Position numbers and translations under genes: made by a program
DNA from: Bradyrhizobium iriomotense
Lineage (GTDB): Bacteria; Pseudomonadota; Alphaproteobacteria; Rhizobiales; Xanthobacteraceae
Direction: 5' to 3'
Length of the DNA stretch: 64,000 nucleotides
Assembly (NCBI RefSeq): GCF_018129405.1
Contig: NZ_JAFCLP010000009.1
Coordinates: 1-64,000 of the forward strand
Shown here: positions 23,200 to 32,475 of the stretch, one piece after another
Layout of the letters: the number at the start of each line of letters is the position of its first letter
How positions within the stretch are numbered: position 1 is the stretch's first letter
Notes under the pieces: model-generated
Database searches by the model: none
Told to the model about the DNA's origin: nothing
Seen by the model: only the letters and a program-made list of their open reading frames with translations

Positions 23200-24762
23200 T
23201 CAGGTCAGGCCAGCCCGGCGAAAGCCTTCGAGGTAGCGCTCTCGGTCGGCAGCAAGTTTGATAGGCATGAACTCGGTGATCCAGGCGAGCGAGATATTCG
23301 GTTGGGCGCGGCGCAGTTCCCTCAAGGCCGCGGCGGCGATCTCGCGATGCCCGGCCATGCCGGCGGCCGCGGTCAGCACCCGGTGCGCCCCGACGAAGTC
23401 GCTGCGCTGGCGCAAGGCCTCCTGCGCCAGGCGGATGGCCTCCTCGTCGTCCCCGCCGAGGAAACGCGCATAGGCGGCGATGCCGAAATAGACCGGGGCA
23501 TAGGGGTCGCGCGGGCTGAGCCGGATCGCCCGCCGCGCAGCCTCGTCGGCCTCCTGCCAGCGACCGCAATAGCCCAAGGCCAGTCCATAGTAGCCCTGCG
23601 CCAGCGCGAAGTTCGGATTGAGCATTAGCGCCGTCTCGAACTCAGCCAGAGAGTCCTCGAACCGCCGTGCGAACAGATGAACGTGGCCGAGCGCGTTGTG
23701 GGCCCAGGCATCCTCGTCGTCTGCGCGGATCGCGGCACGCGCCGCGCGCTCGGCGGCGGGTATCGCGATGGCCATGTCCATCCAGCCCATATGCGCCGTG
23801 AACATGTAGCTGGTGCCGAGCAGGCCAAGCGCCTTGCCGTAGGTGGGATCGAGCGCGATGGCCTTTTCGAGCAGGGCCTGGGCGACCACGTGATCCTGCC
23901 GCGTCACGCGCCAGTAGTGCGAGAGCGCGCGCATGACGAGGTCCCAGGCGTCCATGCTGTCGGGCGGCTTGCGCTGGGCGCGAAAATTCTCCGCGGCATA
24001 GAGTTGCGGCTCGATCGCGGCGACGATCGCCTCGGTGATCTCGTCCTGGACGGAGAAGACGTCGGCGAGCTCGCGGTCGTAGCGTTCGGCCCAGAGATGG
24101 CTGCCGGTGGCGACGTCGTTGAGTTGCGCCGTGATGCGGACGCGCTCGCCATCCTTGCGGACGCTGCCCTCGACGACATAGCGCACGCCGAGCTCTTCGG
24201 CGACCTGCCGCAAATGAACCGTGCGGCCCTTGTAGATGAAGGAGGAGTTGCGCGCGATGACGAAGAACCAGCGCAGCTTCGACAGCGCGGTGATGATGTC
24301 CTCGCTGATGCCGTCGGAGAAATAGTCCTGCTCGGCCTCGCCGCTCATGTTGGTGAAGGGCAGCACCGCGATCGCGGGGCGGTCGGGCAGCGGCAGGCCC
24401 GTAGGCGGCGGCGCGGGCGGCTCGTCTGTCCCGGCTAGTCTGGCGGGGCCGGCGAGCTCGGTCACCGCGCCGACGAACCGCACGCCCTTGCGCGCGACGG
24501 TGCGGATCAGCCGCTGCTCCTCGCCATTGTCGCCAACCGCGCGGCGCGCTGCGTTGATCCGGCTCGTCAGTGTCGATTCCGAGACGACGCGGCCGTTCCA
24601 GATCGCATCGAGCATATTGTCCCGCGTCACCACGCGGTCGCGGTTGCGGACGAGGTAGGTCAGGAGATCGAACACCTGGGGTTCGAGCCCGACGAGCGTG
24701 TCTGCGCGCCGCAATTCGCGACGCTCGGGGTCGAGCAGGAACTCCTCGAACTGAAACGTCAC
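23200..24762 (-). CDS. Winged-helix (CadC/OmpR-type) regulator with TolB-like domain and TPRs
   Basis: 520 residues. Residues 1-100 form a transcriptional-regulator winged helix: FLLDPERRELRR, VFDLLTYLVRNRDRVVTRDN, SRINAARRAVGDNG and RTVARKGVRFVG. A TolB-like stretch follows (IAVLPFTNMSGEAEQDYFSD, GISEDIITALSKLRW, SSFIYKG, VRYVVEGSVRKDGERVRI). TPR helices run from about 300 to the end (ALDPTYGKALGLLGTSY, ALMLNPNFALAQGYYGLAL). No transmembrane helix is seen, unlike CadC. Proteins of this build are often labelled adenylate-cyclase-like, but there is no cyclase domain here. It diverges from a methyltransferase gene 121 bases away, a plausible target. Confidence 0.82.
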   Translation of the reverse strand: MTFQFEEFLLDPERRELRRADTLVGLEPQVFDLLTYLVRNRDRVVTRDNMLDAIWNGRVVSESTLTSRINAARRAVGDNGEEQRLIRTVARKGVRFVGAVTELAGPARLAGTDEPPAPPPTGLPLPDRPAIAVLPFTNMSGEAEQDYFSDGISEDIITALSKLRWFFVIARNSSFIYKGRTVHLRQVAEELGVRYVVEGSVRKDGERVRITAQLNDVATGSHLWAERYDRELADVFSVQDEITEAIVAAIEPQLYAAENFRAQRKPPDSMDAWDLVMRALSHYWRVTRQDHVVAQALLEKAIALDPTYGKALGLLGTSYMFTAHMGWMDMAIAIPAAERAARAAIRADDEDAWAHNALGHVHLFARRFEDSLAEFETALMLNPNFALAQGYYGLALGYCGRWQEADEAARRAIRLSPRDPYAPVYFGIAAYARFLGGDDEEAIRLAQEALRQRSDFVGAHRVLTAAAGMAGHREIAAAALRELRRAQPNISLAWITEFMPIKLAADRERYLEGFRRAGLT

Positions 24763-24883
24763 AATTCCCCCTCGGCTCCCGTTCGGAAATCAAGGCGCTC
24801 TCAGCGTAAAATAACGCCGCTCTCAAGGCCAGCGAGCCGCATGCGCTCTATCGTCCCGGCGTTTTCAACCGCAGGAGATTGCC

Positions 24884-25723
24884 ATGTCGACATCCGCCGC
24901 GCTCAAGCCAGCCGCAGCCCAACCCGATCTTGCCGCCGTCAAGCAGCGCCAGCACGGCGCCTGGTCGTCGGGCGACTATGCCGTGGTCGGCACCACCTTG
25001 CAGATCGTCGGCGAACAGCTCTGTGAGGCACTCGACATACGCGCCGGCAGCAAGGTGCTGGACGTCGCCGCCGGCAACGGCAATGCGACGCTGGCTGCGG
25101 CGCGGCGCTGGTGTGACGTCACATCCACCGACTACGTGCCGGCGCTGCTCAAGCGCGGGCGCGAGCGCGCGGCGGCCGAACATCTCATGATCGAATTCCG
25201 CGAGGCGGATGCCGAAGCGCTGCCGTTTGCCGACGCCAGCTACGATGTCGTGCTCTCGACCTTCGGCGTGATGTTCACGCCGGACCAGGACAAAGCCGCC
25301 TCCGAGCTCGCGCGGGTCTGCAAGTCCGGCGGCAAGATCGGCCTCGCCAATTGGACGCCGCAGGGTTTCATTGGCCAGCTGTTCAAGACCATCGGCAAGC
25401 ATTTGCCGCCGCCGGCCGGGGTGAAGTCGCCGGCCTTGTGGGGCACGGTGGCGCGGCTCGAGGAGATGTTTGCAAGCCAGGCTTCCGAGATCGCCGCCGA
25501 GCCGCGCATGTTCGTGTTCCGCTATCGCTCGCCGGAGCACTGGCTGGAGATCTTCAAGACCTTCTACGGGCCCACGCTCAAGGCGTTTGCGGCACTCGAC
25601 GAGACCGGCCAGGCGGCGCTGAAGCGCGATCTGCTGGCGCTGCTCGGCGAGTTCAATCATGCCGACGACGGCACGATCGTCGTGCACAGCGAATATCTGG
25701 AAGCCGTGATCACCAGGCGCTGA
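24884..25723 (+). CDS. Class I SAM-dependent methyltransferase
   Basis: 279 residues. SAM-binding motif I is KVLDVAAGNGNATLAAAR, followed by the acidic SAM-ribose position in VTSTDYVP. A UbiE-like stretch comes next (FREADAEALPFADASYDVVL) and then a conserved KSGGKIGLANWTPQG. The substrate is not evident; relatives methylate small molecules. GGAG lies just before ATG 24884. It is read away from the winged-helix/TPR regulator, across a short shared promoter region. Confidence 0.85.
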   Translation: MSTSAALKPAAAQPDLAAVKQRQHGAWSSGDYAVVGTTLQIVGEQLCEALDIRAGSKVLDVAAGNGNATLAAARRWCDVTSTDYVPALLKRGRERAAAEHLMIEFREADAEALPFADASYDVVLSTFGVMFTPDQDKAASELARVCKSGGKIGLANWTPQGFIGQLFKTIGKHLPPPAGVKSPALWGTVARLEEMFASQASEIAAEPRMFVFRYRSPEHWLEIFKTFYGPTLKAFAALDETGQAALKRDLLALLGEFNHADDGTIVVHSEYLEAVITRR

Positions 25724-25771
25724 TGCGCTCGGGATGCGGTCAGGCCGGCTGCCGGCCTGACCGCCGCCGCA

Positions 25772-26902
25772 TCAGAATGGCGCGGTGGCGCCGACCGTGT
25801 CGGCCGAGACGGCTTCGCGGCTGCCAAGCGGCTTGGGGCGACCTTTTGTCGTGTCCCGCAGGGTCTGCCGTTCGATCTCCGAATTCAGCTCGGCGCCGAA
25901 CATGATGACGATCGCCGACATCCACATCCACATCATCAGGCCGATCGCCGCGCCGAGCGAGCCGTAGGTCGCGTTGTAATTGGCGAATTCCGAGAGATAC
26001 CAGGACAGCAGTGCCGAGCCGGCGATCCAGAGGATGGCGGCCGTCACCGCGCCGAGGCTCAGCCATTGCCAGCGCGGCGAATCGCGACTGGGCGCGAAGC
26101 GGTAGAGGGTTGCGAGCGCCACCAGCAGAATGAGGAACAGCAGCGGCCATCGTGCCAGCGCCACGATCAGCTTGCTCTCGGGCGCCATGCCGAGATGGTT
26201 GAGTGCGAGCGGGAAGGCGACGACGGCGCCCACCATCAGCAGCAGCGCGCCGATACCGCCGACGGTGAAGGCCAGCGACATCATGTTGAGCTTGATGAAG
26301 CTGCGCTTCTCGCGCTCCTCATAGGCGACGTTGAGGGCGTCGAAGATGGATTTGACGCCGGCATTGGCGCTCCAGATCGCGAGCACGAGGCCGAACAGAA
26401 AGGTGATGCCGAGCGTTGCATTGCCGTTCGAGACCACACGTCCGACCTGGTCCTCGACGATCTGGAACGCCCCTTCGGGCAGCATCATCGCGAGCGTCTG
26501 CAGATTGTCGGTGATGGTCGAGGGATTGGCGAACAGACCGTAAGAGGAGACAAGTGCGGTGACGGCCGGGAAGATCGCGAGCAGCCCGAAGAACACGACG
26601 CCGCCTGCGGTCGCGAGCAGGCGATCATCGTCGATGCGCTGATAGGTGCGCCAGAAGATGTCCTTCCAGCCCGCCCAGGGAATCGCGAACGGGCTCTTCG
26701 CATGACGCCCGCGGCCGGGCTGTACAGCTGCGCTCGCCGGGTGGGTTTCCGGTGAATTCGCCTCTTGCTTGCGGTGCTCGGGCGGAGGTCCCGGCCGGAT
26801 CAGGCCGGAATCCTGGAAGTAGCGCTCCGCCGTGAGCACGAAGACGGCCGTCGCTGCCACCAGCAGCCAGCTGTCGATTGGCTCGGAGCGCCGCAGCAGC
26901 AT
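25772..26902 (-). CDS. YihY/BrkB family inner-membrane protein
   Basis: 376 residues. After one predicted N-terminal helix (WLLVAATAVFVLTA) and a charged linker, the YihY/BrkB core begins with IPWAGWKDIFWRTYQRI and has several membrane helices (VVFFGLLAIFPAVTALVSSY, GITFLFGLVLAIWSANAGVK, LLLMVGAVVAFPLALNHLG, ILWIAGSALLSWYLS, YGSLGAAIGLMMWMWMSAIV). FGAELNSEIERQTLRDTTKG ends the family region. The family was once called ribonuclease BN in error; its members are membrane proteins of unknown transport role. The gene follows 26904-27491 with a single base between stop and start. Confidence 0.88.
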   Translation of the reverse strand: MLLRRSEPIDSWLLVAATAVFVLTAERYFQDSGLIRPGPPPEHRKQEANSPETHPASAAVQPGRGRHAKSPFAIPWAGWKDIFWRTYQRIDDDRLLATAGGVVFFGLLAIFPAVTALVSSYGLFANPSTITDNLQTLAMMLPEGAFQIVEDQVGRVVSNGNATLGITFLFGLVLAIWSANAGVKSIFDALNVAYEEREKRSFIKLNMMSLAFTVGGIGALLLMVGAVVAFPLALNHLGMAPESKLIVALARWPLLFLILLVALATLYRFAPSRDSPRWQWLSLGAVTAAILWIAGSALLSWYLSEFANYNATYGSLGAAIGLMMWMWMSAIVIMFGAELNSEIERQTLRDTTKGRPKPLGSREAVSADTVGATAPF

Positions 26903-26903
26903 G

Positions 26904-27491
26904 TCACGTCTCCAGCCTCGGCCCGTGGCGTCGCCGGCGCGCCGCCGTGACGCCCAGCAGCCCGATCGCTGCGAGCATCAGGCCAAGCTGCACGGGCCGG
27001 TTGGTGCGACCTGGCCGGCTCCTGTTGCCATGGCCGCGTTCGCCCGGTGCGAGCGGCGCGAGGGGGATCGTCGTCGCGACCTCCTTCACCGCCTGCTTGA
27101 CCGTTCCGCGCGGAATCCGCGGCGTCGCGACCGCCACGCGCAGACGGCTCGCGAGCGGCACGATTGGCTTGGGCTTGCGCCTCATCTGCGCCATCGCCGC
27201 TCCGGCACAGACCGCAGCCAGCACCAGCAGCACTGCGCCGACCGCGCCAAAACCCCAGAATTGCCCGTAGTTGATGGCGATCCAGCGGTACAGGGCGATC
27301 AGCCCGACGAAGAATGCTGCGACAACGAACAGGCCCGCGACCGCGAACAGCCCGCCGGCCACCGCGTAAGACGTCACCTTGCCGGTCGCGTGGCTGGCCT
27401 GGTCACGCAGATAGGATCGAGCGGCGCGTTTGACGTGATTGAGCTTGAGCGCCATGCCGGCGCGCAGCAATTCGCCCGATGGCGCGAGCAT
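26904..27491 (-). CDS. Small inner-membrane protein, holin superfamily-like
   Basis: 195 residues from ATG 27491, which has GAGGGTG eight bases upstream; ATG 27455 lacks one. Two adjacent transmembrane helices (GGLFAVAGLFVVAAFFVGLIAL and FGAVGAVLLVLAAVCAGAAM) are followed by a basic cytoplasmic region rich in Arg and Pro and a last hydrophobic stretch LGLMLAAIGLLGV. The two-helix arrangement recalls the actinobacterial/alphaproteobacterial 'phage holin family, superfamily III' envelope proteins (PF07332), but the match is by architecture only. It sits directly before the BrkB gene, so the two probably act together in the membrane. Confidence 0.65.
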   Translation of the reverse strand: MLAPSGELLRAGMALKLNHVKRAARSYLRDQASHATGKVTSYAVAGGLFAVAGLFVVAAFFVGLIALYRWIAINYGQFWGFGAVGAVLLVLAAVCAGAAMAQMRRKPKPIVPLASRLRVAVATPRIPRGTVKQAVKEVATTIPLAPLAPGERGHGNRSRPGRTNRPVQLGLMLAAIGLLGVTAARRRRHGPRLET

Positions 27492-27580
27492 GCGGACACC
27501 CTCCGAGAGCGAGACAATGCGTCGGGGGATGAACGTGGCGGAATTTGACTTGTTCCGTCGAAGTAGGGAGCCGCGGCGGA

Positions 27581-28540
27581 TCAGCCGAGATCGGCGGCCG
27601 CGATCCAGAACACCTCGCCCTCGGAGTCTTCCGTGTCGAGCCAAAGCAGCGGCAGTTCCGGAAAGGCCTCGTCGACCAACTCGCGGCCGCGGCCAATCTC
27701 GCAGATCAGTCCGCCGCCGGGCGTCAGGTGATCGGGCGCATCGCGCAGGATCTTCCGCACCACGTCGAGACCGTCGGCCCCGCCGTCGAAGGCGAGCTTT
27801 GGCTCGGCCCGGCATTCCGGCGGCAGCGCGGCCATGCCTTCGGCGTCGACGTAAGGCGGGTTGGTGATGATGAGGTCGTATCTGCTGTCGCCGAGCGGGG
27901 CGAACAGGTCACCGCGATAGAGCGTGATCCGCTCCTCGAGCCCGTATTCCGCGACATTGCGCGCGGCGACCTCGATCGCGCCCTTGGAAATGTCGACGGC
28001 ATCGACCGCAGCGTTCGGGAAATGATGCGCGGCGAGGATCGCCAGACACCCCGAGCCCGTGCAGAGATCGAGCACGCGCTCGACGGCGGTGGGGTCGTCG
28101 ATCAGCGAGCCGGGTCCGCCCTCGTCGCCGAAATGCGAATCCAGGAGCTCGCCGATGAAGGAGCGCGGAACGATGACGCGCTCGTCGACATAGAAGGGCA
28201 GGCCGCGCATGTAGATCTTGTTGACGAGATAGGCGGCCGGTTTGCGGGTGGTGACGCGCCGATGGATGAGGTCGAGGAGGGTCTTGCCTTCCGCGACGGT
28301 GACGCGCGCGTGGGCAAAGCCCTCGAACTGGTCGGGAGTGAGATGCAGCGCCTCAGAGACCAGGAAAATGGCTTCCGCGACCGGGTCGGTCGTGCCATGG
28401 GCAAAGGCGAGCTTCGCCTCGACAAAGCGGCTCACCGCATAGCGGACGAAGTCGAGCAGCGTGAGAAGCTCGCCGGGCCCCACCTTCGCAAGCTTCGGCG
28501 CGGCGCGGCCGCGCGCGGTCTTTTTCAAAACTTTTGCCAT
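27581..28540 (-). CDS. prmB: 50S ribosomal protein L3 N(5)-glutamine methyltransferase
   Basis: 319 residues. The N-terminal helical domain has VSEALHLTPDQFEGFAHARV, and SAM motif I is VLDLCTGSGCLAILAA. The glutamine-binding IITNPPYVDAEG carries the NPPY signature. The PrmB/HemK family shares this signature, but LPFYVDERVIVPRSFIGELL and the long N-terminus fit PrmB better than PrmC. The enzyme methylates a glutamine of ribosomal protein L3 during 50S assembly. Its ATG shares one base with the moaE stop codon (TGATG), so translation is coupled. The end of the gene is 89 bases from the small membrane protein start. Confidence 0.88.
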   Translation of the reverse strand: MAKVLKKTARGRAAPKLAKVGPGELLTLLDFVRYAVSRFVEAKLAFAHGTTDPVAEAIFLVSEALHLTPDQFEGFAHARVTVAEGKTLLDLIHRRVTTRKPAAYLVNKIYMRGLPFYVDERVIVPRSFIGELLDSHFGDEGGPGSLIDDPTAVERVLDLCTGSGCLAILAAHHFPNAAVDAVDISKGAIEVAARNVAEYGLEERITLYRGDLFAPLGDSRYDLIITNPPYVDAEGMAALPPECRAEPKLAFDGGADGLDVVRKILRDAPDHLTPGGGLICEIGRGRELVDEAFPELPLLWLDTEDSEGEVFWIAAADLG

Positions 28541-29007
28541 CAGGATTTGGTCCAGCGTGCGGCGGCCTCGTCGTCACGGGCCTGGGCCTCGACCCAGCCG
28601 GTGCCGGTGGCGCTCTCTTCCTTCTTCCAGAACGGGGCGCTGGTCTTGAGGTAATCCATCAGGAACTCGGCCGCCTGGAATGCGGCCTGGCGATGCTGCG
28701 AGGCGGTGAGCACCAGCACGATGTTCTGGCCGGGCATGAAGCGGCCGACGCGGTGGATCACCGTGACGCCGTTGAGCGGCCAGCGCGAGATGGCCTCGTC
28801 GGCATGGCGCCTGATCTCTTCCTCCGCCATGCCCGGATAATGCTCGAGCGTGAGCGCGGCGATCTTGGCGCTGTCGTCGTCGGCGCGGCAGATGCCGGAG
28901 AAGCTCACGACCGCGCCGATGTCGGTCCGGCTCTTGGTCAGGACCGCGATCTCGCGCGCGATGTCGAAATCGTCTTCCTGGATGCGGATGGTGACGGGGC
29001 AGCTCAT
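28540..29007 (-). CDS. moaE: Molybdopterin synthase catalytic subunit
   Basis: 155 residues of the MoaE fold. Landmarks are VVSFSGICRADDDS (active-site region), LTLEHYPGMAEEEI, TVIHRVGRFMPGQNIVLVL, and the catalytic Lys in FLMDYLKTSAPFWKKE, a pattern seen in all MoaE proteins. It forms a heterotetramer with MoaD and puts two dithiolene sulfurs into precursor Z to form molybdopterin. MoaD is the next gene upstream, 186 bases away, but a dispersed palindrome fills that gap. The downstream prmB start overlaps its stop. Confidence 0.95.
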   Translation of the reverse strand: MSCPVTIRIQEDDFDIAREIAVLTKSRTDIGAVVSFSGICRADDDSAKIAALTLEHYPGMAEEEIRRHADEAISRWPLNGVTVIHRVGRFMPGQNIVLVLTASQHRQAAFQAAEFLMDYLKTSAPFWKKEESATGTGWVEAQARDDEAAARWTKS

Positions 29008-29033
29008 GATCGTGCCGCTTCGATGGTGCTACA

Positions 29034-29157
29034 CCTCTCCCATAGGGAGAGGTCGCGCCGAAGGCGCGGGTGAGGGGATCCGCCCTCTCGTGAGACCTGT
29101 GCCCCCTCACCCGGATCGCTTACGCGATCCGACCTCTCCCCGTTGGGGAGAGGTGAG
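29034..29157. repeat. Dispersed palindromic element (CTCTCCC..GGGAGAGG family) inside the moa operon
   Basis: CCTCTCCCATAGGGAGAGG opens the element and ACCTCTCCCCGTTGGGGAGAGGTG closes it. GCGCCGAAGGCGC and CGGATCGCTTACGCGATCCG are smaller inner hairpins. GGGTGAGGGG is answered by CCCCTCACCC. It fills most of the 186 bases between moaD and moaE, both leftward. Related elements lie at 56707-56852 and 58430-58572. Confidence 0.8.
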
Positions 29158-29193
29158 GCGACACCGTACGCTCGTCTGTTCGAGAACATCGGC

Positions 29194-29445
29194 CTAACCG
29201 CCGGTCATCGGCGGGAAGAACGCGATCTCGCGGGCGCCCGCGATCGCGGCGTCCGATTTGACGTGGGCATGGTCGATCGCGGCGCGGATCACCTTCGGCT
29301 TCTCGAACGCATACGCATACGCCTCGCTCCGGCCGGAGAGCCAGGCGATCAGTTCCTCCACGGTGCGGACGGTCGCCGGCGGCTCGAGAATCTCCTCAGC
29401 CTTGCCGACGCGCTCGCGCACCCAGGCAAAATACTTCACCTTCAT
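29194..29445 (-). CDS. moaD: Molybdopterin synthase sulfur carrier subunit
   Basis: 83 residues, a ubiquitin-like fold that ends in the essential Gly-Gly (FFPPMTGG). That C-terminus is thiocarboxylated and delivers sulfur in the MoaE active site. MKVKYFAWVRERVGKAEE is the usual first strand. The start overlaps the pgsA stop by four bases (ATGA), so moaD is translationally coupled to pgsA. Sulfurtransferase and MoeB genes are not in the window. Confidence 0.95.
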   Translation of the reverse strand: MKVKYFAWVRERVGKAEEILEPPATVRTVEELIAWLSGRSEAYAYAFEKPKVIRAAIDHAHVKSDAAIAGAREIAFFPPMTGG

Positions 29446-30059
29446 CCCTCATCCTCCTTGATGAGGTGATGGATGCCGGCACGGAAATAGTCGTAACCGG
29501 TGTAGATGGTCAGGATCGCCGAGGCCCACAGCAGCGCCAGTCCGATCATCGAGACGACGGGCACCACCTCGTCGCCGGCAGGTCCCGCGAGCAGGAAGCC
29601 GATCGCGACGAGCTGGACCGTGGTCTTCCACTTCGCAAGCTTGGTCACGGGCACGCTGACGCGGAGCGCGGCGAGGTATTCGCGCAGGCCCGAGACCAGG
29701 ATCTCGCGGCACAGGATCACGATGGCGGCCCACAGCGACCAGCCGTGGATGATGCCGTCGGCGGCCAGCATCAGCAGGCAGGAGGCGACCAGCAGCTTGT
29801 CGGCGATCGGGTCGAGCATCCGGCCGAACGCCGATTGCTGATTCCAGATCCGCGCGTAATAGCCGTCGAGGTAATCGGTGACCGCGGCCGCGATGAAGAT
29901 AGCGACCGCGAGCCAGCGCAGCCAGAGCGGCTGATCCAGAATCGACTGCGCATAGATGCATCCGACCACGACCGGGATCGCGGCGATCCGGCCATAGGTC
30001 AGGATGTTGGGGAGGGACATCGCGCGGCTGGTTGTCCCTCGTGTCGTGGCGATGTTCAT
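29442..30059 (-). CDS. pgsA: CDP-diacylglycerol-glycerol-3-phosphate 3-phosphatidyltransferase
   Basis: 205 residues from ATG 30059, supported by TAGGACGG just upstream. The more canonical MSLPNILTYGR could instead begin at 30020. The CDP-alcohol phosphotransferase signature DG(x)2AR(x)8G(x)3D(x)3D reads DYLDGYYARIWNQQSAFGRM-LDPIADK here: the first Asp-Gly and the Ala-Arg are present, as are the final two Asp. Several hydrophobic helices follow. It makes phosphatidylglycerophosphate, the precursor of phosphatidylglycerol and cardiolipin, in the inner membrane. It lies 109 bases after uvrC. Confidence 0.94.
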   Translation of the reverse strand: MNIATTRGTTSRAMSLPNILTYGRIAAIPVVVGCIYAQSILDQPLWLRWLAVAIFIAAAVTDYLDGYYARIWNQQSAFGRMLDPIADKLLVASCLLMLAADGIIHGWSLWAAIVILCREILVSGLREYLAALRVSVPVTKLAKWKTTVQLVAIGFLLAGPAGDEVVPVVSMIGLALLWASAILTIYTGYDYFRAGIHHLIKEDEG

Positions 30060-30167
30060 CCGTCCTACCAATACCGCTCAAGGCTGAAGGTCAACCGTCC
30101 CGCTAACAAATGCGATGCGGGATACGACGCCCTTATGACCATGGCTCCCCTTGGGTCCCCTTGTAGT

Positions 30168-32225
30168 TCACCCCGGCTGGGGATGGAAATATTCGAAAAT
30201 CCTCCGGGCGCTTTCGGCGCTCACCCCCGGAACCTTGCCGAGATCGGCGATCGAGGCCCGTTCGATCTCCTTCAGGGTTCCGAAATGGTGCAGCAAGGCA
30301 CGTTTGCGTGACGGGCCGATCCCCGGAATCTCCTGCAGGCCGGCCTCGCGGATGTCCTTCTTGCGCAGCTTGCGGTGCGAGCCGATGACGAAGCGGTGGG
30401 CCTCGTCGCGCAGGCGCTGGATGAAATAGAGCACGGGATCGCGCGGCTCCAGCTTGATCGCCTCGCGCTCCGGCATGAACAGGGTTTCGCGCCCGGCATC
30501 GCGGTCCGGCCCCTTGGCGACCGACATCAGCGACACCTGGGTCAGGCCGAGATTGGCAAAGATCTCGCGTACCGCATTGAGCTGGCCGCGGCCGCCGTCG
30601 ATGATCACGAGGTCGGGCCATTGCGGGAAGTCGTCGTCCTTGATCTTGGCACCTTCTTCGGGCGGGTTGATCAGGCGCTTGAAGCGCCGTTCCAGCACCT
30701 CGCGCATCATGGCGAAGTCGTCGCCCGGCGTGATCCCCTCCGACTTGATGTTGAACTTGCGATACTGGTTCTTCACGAAGCCGTCGGGGCCGGCGACGAT
30801 CATGGCGCCGACTGCATTGGTGCCCTGGATGTGGCTGTTGTCGTAGACCTCGATGCGCTTGGGCGCATGCGGCAGGCTGAGCGTCGCGGCCATGGCGTCG
30901 AGCAGGCGGCTCTGGGTCGCGGTGTCCGCGAGCTTGCGGCCGAGGGCTTCGCGCGCATTGGTCAGCGCATGGGCGACGAGCTCCTTCTTCTCGCCGCGCT
31001 TGGGCGCGGTGACCTCGACCTTGTGGCCGGCCTTGATCGAGAGCGCGTTGGCGAGCAGCTCGCTCTCCTCGATCTCGTGCGAGAGCAGGATGACCTTCGG
31101 CGGCGGCTTGTCGTCGTAGAACTGGGCCAGGAAGGACCCCAGCACTTCCTCGGGCGTAAAGGTCTTCTCCGCGCGCGGGAAATAGGCGCGGTTGCCCCAG
31201 TTCTGGCCGGTGCGGAAGAAGAACACTTCGACGCAGGAGAAGCCGCCCTCCTGGTGGATGGCGAACACGTCGGCTTCCTCCACCGTGCGCGGATTGATGC
31301 CCTGCTGCGACTGGATCGCCGACAGCGCGGCGAGGCGGTCGCGGTAGAGCGCGGCGCGCTCGAACTCGAGCTCGCTTGAGGCCTTCTCCATCTCGCCGGC
31401 GAGTTCCTGCTTCACCGCGTGGCTCTTGCCGGAGAGGAAGTCGCTCGCCTCGCGCACCAGCGTCGAATAGCCACCGAAGTCGATCTCGCGGGTGCAGGGG
31501 CCGGCGCAGCGGCGGATCTGATAGAGCAGGCAGGGCCGGGTGCGGCTCTCGAAGAACGAATCGGTGCAGGAGCGGATCAGGAACGCGCGCTGCAACGCCG
31601 TGATGGTGCGGTTGACCGCGCCGGCGGAGGCGAACGGGCCGAAATAGCGCCCGGGCCGTGTCTGCGCGCCGCGATGCTTGAGGATCTGCGGCGCCCAATG
31701 GTCGCCGGTGATCAGGATGTAGGGAAACGACTTGTCGTCGCGCAGCTGCACATTGAAGCGCGGCCGCAGCTGCTTGATCAGGTTGGCTTCCAGCAGCAGC
31801 GCCTCGGTCTCGGTGTTGGTCGAGACGATCTCCACCGTCACGGTGGCTGCGATCATGCGCAGGATGCGTGCCGGCTGCGGCGCGCTCTGGCGCGCGTAGT
31901 TGGACAGGCGCTTTTTGACGTTCTTGGCCTTGCCGACATAGAGCACGTCGGCATTGGCGTTGAGCATGCGGTAGACGCCGGGCGAGGTCGGGGCGAGCCG
32001 GACCGCGCGCTCGATCGCCTCGTGGCCGGTCGCCAGCGGCTCTTCGCCGACCGCGCCGCTCTCTTCGAGGATATCGGGCAGCAGCGCATCGTCCTCGTCG
32101 TCGCCGCCGGTGGTGGCGGGATCGACGTCCGGCGCCGCCAACCCCGCGGGCGGCGCGTCATTCGCAGCGGCCTGCGGCGATTTGCGCGCGCGGTCGTCCG
32201 GATTGTCGGTGGAATCGTGAACCAT
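30168..32225 (-). CDS. uvrC: Excinuclease ABC subunit C
   Basis: 685 residues. The N-terminus has an acidic, Ala-rich extension of about 80 residues that other UvrC proteins lack. The GIY-YIG nuclease follows (SPGVYRMLN...[10 protein letters not shown]), which makes the 3' incision. Next come the UVR motif ([20 protein letters not shown]), the RNase H-like domain for the 5' incision ([32 protein letters not shown]), and two helix-hairpin-helix motifs at the end ([38 protein letters not shown]). It acts with UvrA/UvrB in nucleotide excision repair; uvrB is at the right edge of this window. It is transcribed divergently from the outer-membrane protein gene. Confidence 0.96.
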   Translation of the reverse strand: MVHDSTDNPDDRARKSPQAAANDAPPAGLAAPDVDPATTGGDDEDDALLPDILEESGAVGEEPLATGHEAIERAVRLAPTSPGVYRMLNANADVLYVGKAKNVKKRLSNYARQSAPQPARILRMIAATVTVEIVSTNTETEALLLEANLIKQLRPRFNVQLRDDKSFPYILITGDHWAPQILKHRGAQTRPGRYFGPFASAGAVNRTITALQRAFLIRSCTDSFFESRTRPCLLYQIRRCAGPCTREIDFGGYSTLVREASDFLSGKSHAVKQELAGEMEKASSELEFERAALYRDRLAALSAIQSQQGINPRTVEEADVFAIHQEGGFSCVEVFFFRTGQNWGNRAYFPRAEKTFTPEEVLGSFLAQFYDDKPPPKVILLSHEIEESELLANALSIKAGHKVEVTAPKRGEKKELVAHALTNAREALGRKLADTATQSRLLDAMAATLSLPHAPKRIEVYDNSHIQGTNAVGAMIVAGPDGFVKNQYRKFNIKSEGITPGDDFAMMREVLERRFKRLINPPEEGAKIKDDDFPQWPDLVIIDGGRGQLNAVREIFANLGLTQVSLMSVAKGPDRDAGRETLFMPEREAIKLEPRDPVLYFIQRLRDEAHRFVIGSHRKLRKKDIREAGLQEIPGIGPSRKRALLHHFGTLKEIERASIADLGKVPGVSAESARRIFEYFHPQPG

Positions 32226-32475
32226 GAGGCGAATTTAGGCGCTGGGGGTGCCGATTTGAAGTTCCGGCCGTGCCGCACGCACAGGATCGCGGAGCAGTTC
32301 CCGGTAACGCTTGCTTAAGCCTGTTAAGCGGGCGGTAACCGGACTTAACAGCCCTTTAACTTAAAACTCTCGATAAATCCTACGCGAAAGGTTCTTGGTT
32401 CCGTAACCACGTGGTTTTGCCTCGCGCGCGGCGGCGCCAGGCATCGCGGGACGGCAGTTGCGTTGGAGTTAAGTG
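32226..32475. promoter_or_regulatory. Divergent uvrC / outer-membrane protein promoter region with a CACGTG palindrome
   Basis: AACCACGTGGTT at 32405-32416 is a perfect 12-base palindrome about 60 bases before the outer-membrane protein start. TTAA-containing words (CTTAAGCCTGTTAAGC, CTTAACAGCCCTTTAACTTAA) cluster at 32310-32366, an AT-rich island that may hold the promoter. AAGTG lies directly before ATG 32476. Confidence 0.4.
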
